This document shows positions 60,464 to 64,000 of a DNA stretch of 64,000 nucleotides, piece after piece. Source of the stretch: Streptomyces flavochromogenes. GTDB taxonomy: Bacteria > Actinomycetota > Actinomycetes > Streptomycetales > Streptomycetaceae. A program made the position numbers and the translations under genes. The notes below the pieces were generated by a model. It had not been told where the DNA came from and did not search any database. It saw nothing but the letters and a program-made list of their open reading frames with translations. The stretch is taken from contig NZ_JNZO01000027.1 in NCBI RefSeq assembly GCF_000717595.1, positions 62,001-126,000 on the forward strand, written 5' to 3'. The stretch's first letter is position 1. Each line of letters starts with the position of its first letter.

Positions 60464-62680
60464 TCAGGCGACGTGGTTGAACTTGGTGCCCTCGCCCGAG
60501 TACAGGTCCGTCGTCACACGGCTGAAGAGGGCGTTGACGGACCCCGTGGAGCGGTAGACGTACGTGCCGCCCGTTCCGTACGCGATCAGGTCGGGGCGGC
60601 CGTCGCTGTCGACGTCACCGGCACCGACGAGCTGGCTGAAGGCGCCCCAGCCGCCGCCGATCTGCACCCGGGTGGCGAAGTTGCCGCTGCCGTTGCCCTG
60701 GTAGAGCCAGAGGACACCGGAGGCGTCGCGTGCGACGAGGTCGCCCGCGGCCGTGCCGGCGATGTTGCCGACGGCGGTGATGTGGTTGTAGGCGCCCCAG
60801 CCGCCGCCGACGCGGGCACGGGTCGCGAAGGGCTTGGCGGAGTCGCCCGTGCCCTTGTAGAACCACAGCACGCCGGTGGTGTCCGTGGCGAGGAGGTCGG
60901 CGCGGCCGTCGCCGTCGAGGTCCGAGCCGCCCGTCAGCTTGTCGTAGGCGCCCCAGCCGGTGCCGACCTTGACGCGGGTCTCGAAGGTGCCGTCGCCCTT
61001 GCCGAGGTAGTGCCAGAGCACTCCGGCACCGTCGAGGGCGACCAGGTCGCCGGCCACGTTGCCCGCGAGGTCGCCGACGGCCTCGATCTGCTTGTACGCG
61101 CCCCAGCCCGTGCCGATCTTGGTGCGGCCGGCGGTCTCGACCTTGCCGTCGACCGGCCGGTCCCACAGGTCGTCGCGCCACAGCGCGCCGGCGGCGTCCC
61201 GGGCGAGGACGTCGGTGGAGCCGTTGTTGGTGTAGTCGTGCGGGTTGAGCGTCCGGAAGACGTCCATCCGCCAGCCCTGGGAGACCGGCTCGCCGGTGCC
61301 GTCGAGCAGCTTCGCCTCGGCCTCCACGGCGTACGAGCCGTTCGGCGCGTCCGCCCCGTCGAGGACGGCGTCCCAGGTGAAGGAGAAGAGGTTGCCCTCG
61401 GCGGGGGCGTACACCCGCGTGGTGTACACCTTCTCCGTGACCATGTGCGTCAGCCTGACGTCCACGTAGGCCTCGCGCTGCGACAGGGTCCACCCCAGGG
61501 TGACCTTGCCGCCGGTCTGGTCGAGGTTCACCGTGTCGGGGACGTGGACCTGCTCGATCTTCAGGTCGACCAGCGGGGCCTCGTCGGCCGTCTTGGTGAC
61601 CTTCGGGGTGCCGTCCTCCGCGAGCTCGACCCGGAACAGGCCCTTGCCGTCGGCCGCGCGCGCACCGCGCAGCACGGCGGTGCCGTCGGCCGCGGTCAGC
61701 GCGGCGGAGCCGGAGTCCAGGAGCTGGCGGGTCTCGCCGGTGGTCAGGGAGACGGCCCGGACGGGCGTCGTGGGGTTGCCGTAGACCAGCCAGTCGCCCA
61801 CGAGCGCGTGGTACCACTCGTCGAGGTGAGGACCGAGGACGGTCTTCTTCTCCGCGCCCGTACTGCGGTCGACGGACGTGATGTAGTCGCCGGTTCCGGC
61901 CTCGTAGCCGAACCAGGTCACGTGCGAGGCGGAGAAGTTCAGGCCGCCGAAGCCGTACCCGGACTCGGGGGCGGCGTACGTCTTGGTGACCGTCCCGGAC
62001 GCCACGTCGATCAGGGCCCGGCCGCCGGTCCGCTTGTCCGCCGGCCCCGTCTCGTAGCCGACGAGGACGGAGCCGTCCTTGGCCACCGAGCCGAAGTAGT
62101 CGGTGGCGTCCGCGGGCAGGCCCGTGATCTTGCGGGTGGTCGTCGTGGCGCCGTCCTTGGTCACGACGTGCAGTTCCGCCTGGCCGACCTCGTTCGGCAG
62201 CTGCGCGAGCACGCTCGTCGGGCTCAGCACGGCCACGTAGTTGCCGTTGAGCGCACCGAGGTCGATGTCGACGCCCGGGGCGGAGGGGGTGGCCATGTTC
62301 CGCAGGGTGATCGCACGCATCTCGGCGGACCAGCCGGCGTCGCCGAGGACGAGCACGTCGCCGGCACCCATGGACCAGCCCTTGGGCGTGCCGAGCGAGG
62401 TCCGGGCACCGCCGTCGTACGGCGTCCACAGCAGCTTCCGGCTGCGGTCCTCCGCGAAGTAGTACGTGAGGAAGCCGGAGGTGCCCACGCCCCCGAGGTC
62501 GGTGCCCTCCGGGTAGACGGGAAGAACGGTGTCGGCCTGATCGGCCGGGGCCGCGACGGCGGCCGGTGTGGCCGCGAAGGCGGCGGGAGCGGTGGCCAGC
62601 GTGCCGGCGCCGAGGGCCGTGACGGCGAGGACGACGGTGACCGCCGTGGCGAGACGGGTGCCGGTAGAGCGGAGCTGCAA
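60464..62680 (-). CDS. Large secreted beta-propeller/VCBS-repeat protein
   Basis: 738 residues. Signal peptide about 1-36 (LATAVTVVLAVTALGAGTLATAPAAFA), a WD40-like beta-propeller about 45-350, an FlgD/Ig-like domain (about 375-470, KVTLGWTLSQREAYVDVRL) and five to six FG-GAP/VCBS repeats (DVLARDAAGALWRDDLWD, DLVALDGAGVLWHYLGKG, DLLATDTTGVLWFYKGTG, DLVARDASGVLWLYQGNG). The repeats carry DLDGDGRAD-type calcium loops. The start is uncertain: TTG 62680 has GGGGG seven bases upstream and places the signal peptide correctly; GTG 62710 is longer. Function unknown; related to 43689-44639. Confidence 0.8.
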   Translation of the reverse strand: MQLRSTGTRLATAVTVVLAVTALGAGTLATAPAAFAATPAAVAAPADQADTVLPVYPEGTDLGGVGTSGFLTYYFAEDRSRKLLWTPYDGGARTSLGTPKGWSMGAGDVLVLGDAGWSAEMRAITLRNMATPSAPGVDIDLGALNGNYVAVLSPTSVLAQLPNEVGQAELHVVTKDGATTTTRKITGLPADATDYFGSVAKDGSVLVGYETGPADKRTGGRALIDVASGTVTKTYAAPESGYGFGGLNFSASHVTWFGYEAGTGDYITSVDRSTGAEKKTVLGPHLDEWYHALVGDWLVYGNPTTPVRAVSLTTGETRQLLDSGSAALTAADGTAVLRGARAADGKGLFRVELAEDGTPKVTKTADEAPLVDLKIEQVHVPDTVNLDQTGGKVTLGWTLSQREAYVDVRLTHMVTEKVYTTRVYAPAEGNLFSFTWDAVLDGADAPNGSYAVEAEAKLLDGTGEPVSQGWRMDVFRTLNPHDYTNNGSTDVLARDAAGALWRDDLWDRPVDGKVETAGRTKIGTGWGAYKQIEAVGDLAGNVAGDLVALDGAGVLWHYLGKGDGTFETRVKVGTGWGAYDKLTGGSDLDGDGRADLLATDTTGVLWFYKGTGDSAKPFATRARVGGGWGAYNHITAVGNIAGTAAGDLVARDASGVLWLYQGNGSGNFATRVQIGGGWGAFSQLVGAGDVDSDGRPDLIAYGTGGTYVYRSTGSVNALFSRVTTDLYSGEGTKFNHVA

Positions 62681-62800
62681 GGTGAAACCCCCACGAAGAA
62701 GATCGGACACGGCAGTGCCGTGCACGATCAGACCTCCGACCCGGTCGAATGGTTGTACGGGGATTCCGGTAAGTCGCACATGGATCCCCGGACTTCCCCA

Positions 62801-63670
62801 TCACCAGGCCAGTTGGGCGATCTCCTCCGCCACCACCGCGCACGCGTCCGCCGCCGGGTCGATCAGCGGGAAGTGGCCGACCTCCTCCAGAAGCGTCACG
62901 CCGACCGTCTCGCCCGCCTTCGCGGCCGCCTCCGCATAGGCGTCGGCGACGGCGTACGGCACGTCGCTGTCCGTGCGGCCCTGGACGACGGTGGTCGCGA
63001 TCCCGGTCGGCAGCAGCACCGAGGGATCGGCGTGGGCCGCCCGCTCCTCGTACGAGGAGGGGCCACCGAGCAGCTCGGTGACCGCGCCGCCGCACACGTT
63101 CAGTTCGACCGACCGCCCGAAGTGGGCGATCGGGGCGAGGGCGACGACCCCGCGCAGCGGGGGCGGGGCGGGCAGCCGCCACGGAGAGCCGGCGGGCAGG
63201 ACGTGCCGGGCGGCGGCCCAGAGGGCGAGCTGGCCGCCCGCCGAGTGGCCGGTGAGCACGATCCGGCCGATGTCGGCCTGCGGCAGGTGGACGGAGGCGA
63301 GTTCGGGCAGGGCGTCGAGCGCGGCCGCCACGTCGTCGAAGGTCTCGGGCCAGCGCCCGGCGACCGGGGTGGCACCACCCTGCCGGGGGATGTCGCTGCC
63401 GCGCCGGTACTCGACGTTCGCCACGGCGAAGCCGCGCCGGGCCAGGAAGTCCACGAACGGGGTCAGGTGCTGCCGGTCGTACGGCGCCCGCCACGCCCCG
63501 CCGTGCAGGGCGACGACGAGCGGCGCCCGGGTCCGTCCGTCGCGCGGGGCGTAGAAGTCGATCACCTGGTCCGGGTGGTCGCCGTACGCGGCGGAGACGT
63601 CCGGGGGGACGGCCGGGTGCGAGAAGGCCGACGCCTCTTCGGCGGCATCGCGCGCGGCGGGGTCCGGCAT
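62801..63670 (-). CDS. Alpha/beta hydrolase, probable kynurenine formamidase
   Basis: 289 residues. Oxyanion motif LHGGAWRAPYD, nucleophile in LTGHSAGGQLALWAA, acid Asp in GRTDSDVP and His in EEVGHFPLID. This is the BD-FAE/HSL-like serine esterase type that includes eukaryotic and actinobacterial kynurenine formamidases, which open N-formylkynurenine. It lies just downstream of a kynureninase gene on the same strand (137 bases), which makes this role the best guess. ATG 63670 has GAGG 10 bases upstream; the longer frame to 63934 is shadow. Confidence 0.78.
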   Translation of the reverse strand: MPDPAARDAAEEASAFSHPAVPPDVSAAYGDHPDQVIDFYAPRDGRTRAPLVVALHGGAWRAPYDRQHLTPFVDFLARRGFAVANVEYRRGSDIPRQGGATPVAGRWPETFDDVAAALDALPELASVHLPQADIGRIVLTGHSAGGQLALWAAARHVLPAGSPWRLPAPPPLRGVVALAPIAHFGRSVELNVCGGAVTELLGGPSSYEERAAHADPSVLLPTGIATTVVQGRTDSDVPYAVADAYAEAAAKAGETVGVTLLEEVGHFPLIDPAADACAVVAEEIAQLAW

Positions 63671-63806
63671 GCTGTTCCAACCTCTCGGATACGGGGCCGA
63701 ATTGGCCTGACCTGCGGGGACGGTACCAGGAGTGGAGCCCCCGCAGATCAGGCGATCATCGGACCGTACGAGACCGCGCGAGGCCGCGCGGAACCCGGTC
63801 GAGGCC

Positions 63807-64000
63807 TCAGGCAGGCAGGTCCGCCAGGACCTCCGCGAGCACCCGCGCCGCCCGCTCCGCGTCCGCGAAGCCGACGTACAGCGGAGTGAACCCGAATCGC
63901 AGGATGTCGGGGCGGCGCAGATCGCCGACGACACCGCGCTTGATCAGCTCGGCCATGACGGCGGGCGCGTTCTCGCAGGCGAGCGCGGTCTGGCTGCCGC
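63807..64000 (-). CDS. kynU: Kynureninase, C-terminal part (cut by window edge)
   Basis: Only the last 64 codons are visible on the minus strand: GSQTALACENAPAVMAELI, DLRRPDILRFGFTPLYVGFAD and ERAARVLAEVLADLPA. RFGFTPLYVGFAD is typical of the C-terminal domain of kynureninase, the PLP enzyme that splits kynurenine into anthranilate and alanine. The catalytic lysine lies outside the window. The following hydrolase gene fits the same pathway. Confidence 0.8.
   Translation of the reverse strand, partial: GSQTALACENAPAVMAELIKRGVVGDLRRPDILRFGFTPLYVGFADAERAARVLAEVLADLPA

Noticed and set aside
60473..63889. Rightward open frame of 1138 codons
   Set aside because: Antisense to the VCBS protein and hydrolase, with Arg/Gly/Val-rich noise; a usual artefact of very high GC.

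Overview
This 64 kb window has the very high G+C content, GTG/TTG start codons, strongly biased codon thirds and gene families (WhiB-like regulator, many Ser/Thr kinases, DUF397/XRE pairs, GH19 chitinase with DasR-type sites) of a Streptomyces chromosome. The gene order (crp, wblA, ask-asd, recR, ybaB, purA, CYP107U-like P450, kynureninase) matches, as far as I recall it, the conserved core region around SCO3560-SCO3645 of S. coelicolor, so most of it is ordinary core chromosome with small accessory insertions.

Layout. 0-8.2 kb: epoxide-hydrolase-like enzyme, MarP-type membrane protease, two Nudix enzymes, endonuclease III with an unusual Lys/Ala/Pro-rich tail, Crp, a band-7 protein and a metallo-beta-lactamase hydrolase. 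8.3-12 kb: RidA and a DUF4177 protein, a translationally coupled pair of ArsA/Get3-like ATPases, and WblA. 12-16.7 kb: class A penicillin-binding protein, YqeY-like protein, metallophosphoesterase and tRNA-Pro(CGG). 16.7-24.3 kb: P-loop kinase, glycosyltransferase 2, a tail-anchored Ser/Thr kinase, a YdcF-like protein, a STAND-like TPR protein without its P-loop, a double Lrp/AsnC regulator. 24.3-30 kb: methyltransferase, S9 peptidase, SURF1, and an ECF sigma factor coupled to a single-pass membrane protein. 30-34.9 kb: aspartate pathway (asd, ask), an NB-ARC/TPR relic, recR and ybaB. 35-46 kb: accessory-flavoured stretch with a SLATT protein, GntR plus aminotransferase, DJ-1 plus MarR, XRE plus DUF397, chitinase and an FG-GAP/VCBS protein. 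46-64 kb: second Ser/Thr kinase, LysR/SDR pair, purA, DAGK-like protein, a membrane protein whose promoter sits beside 13 copies of GGTGCC, a GbsR/MarR regulator divergent from an ABC exporter, P450, two-component system, a large VCBS protein, and the start of a kynurenine-pathway cluster cut by the right edge.

Genes are mostly organised as short head-to-tail operons with 4-base ATGA/GTGA overlaps (RidA/DUF4177, ArsA pair, Nudix/MBL, sigma/membrane protein, ask/asd, DJ-1/MarR, XRE/DUF397, ABC pair, kinase/response regulator), closed by perfect GC-rich hairpins. At least a dozen starts have a TANNNT hexamer exactly 6-7 bases upstream, which predicts leaderless mRNAs.

The most unusual things seen are: a recurring pattern in which the last bases of a gene, stop codon included, are tandemly repeated; coding tandem repeats that lengthen the N-terminus of endonuclease III and of the ECF sigma factor; the (GGTGCC)13 tract next to a promoter; a split ArsA pair in which only one partner keeps the signature lysine, in the same window as a kinase ending in a C-terminal membrane anchor; and several truncated or decayed relatives of larger proteins.
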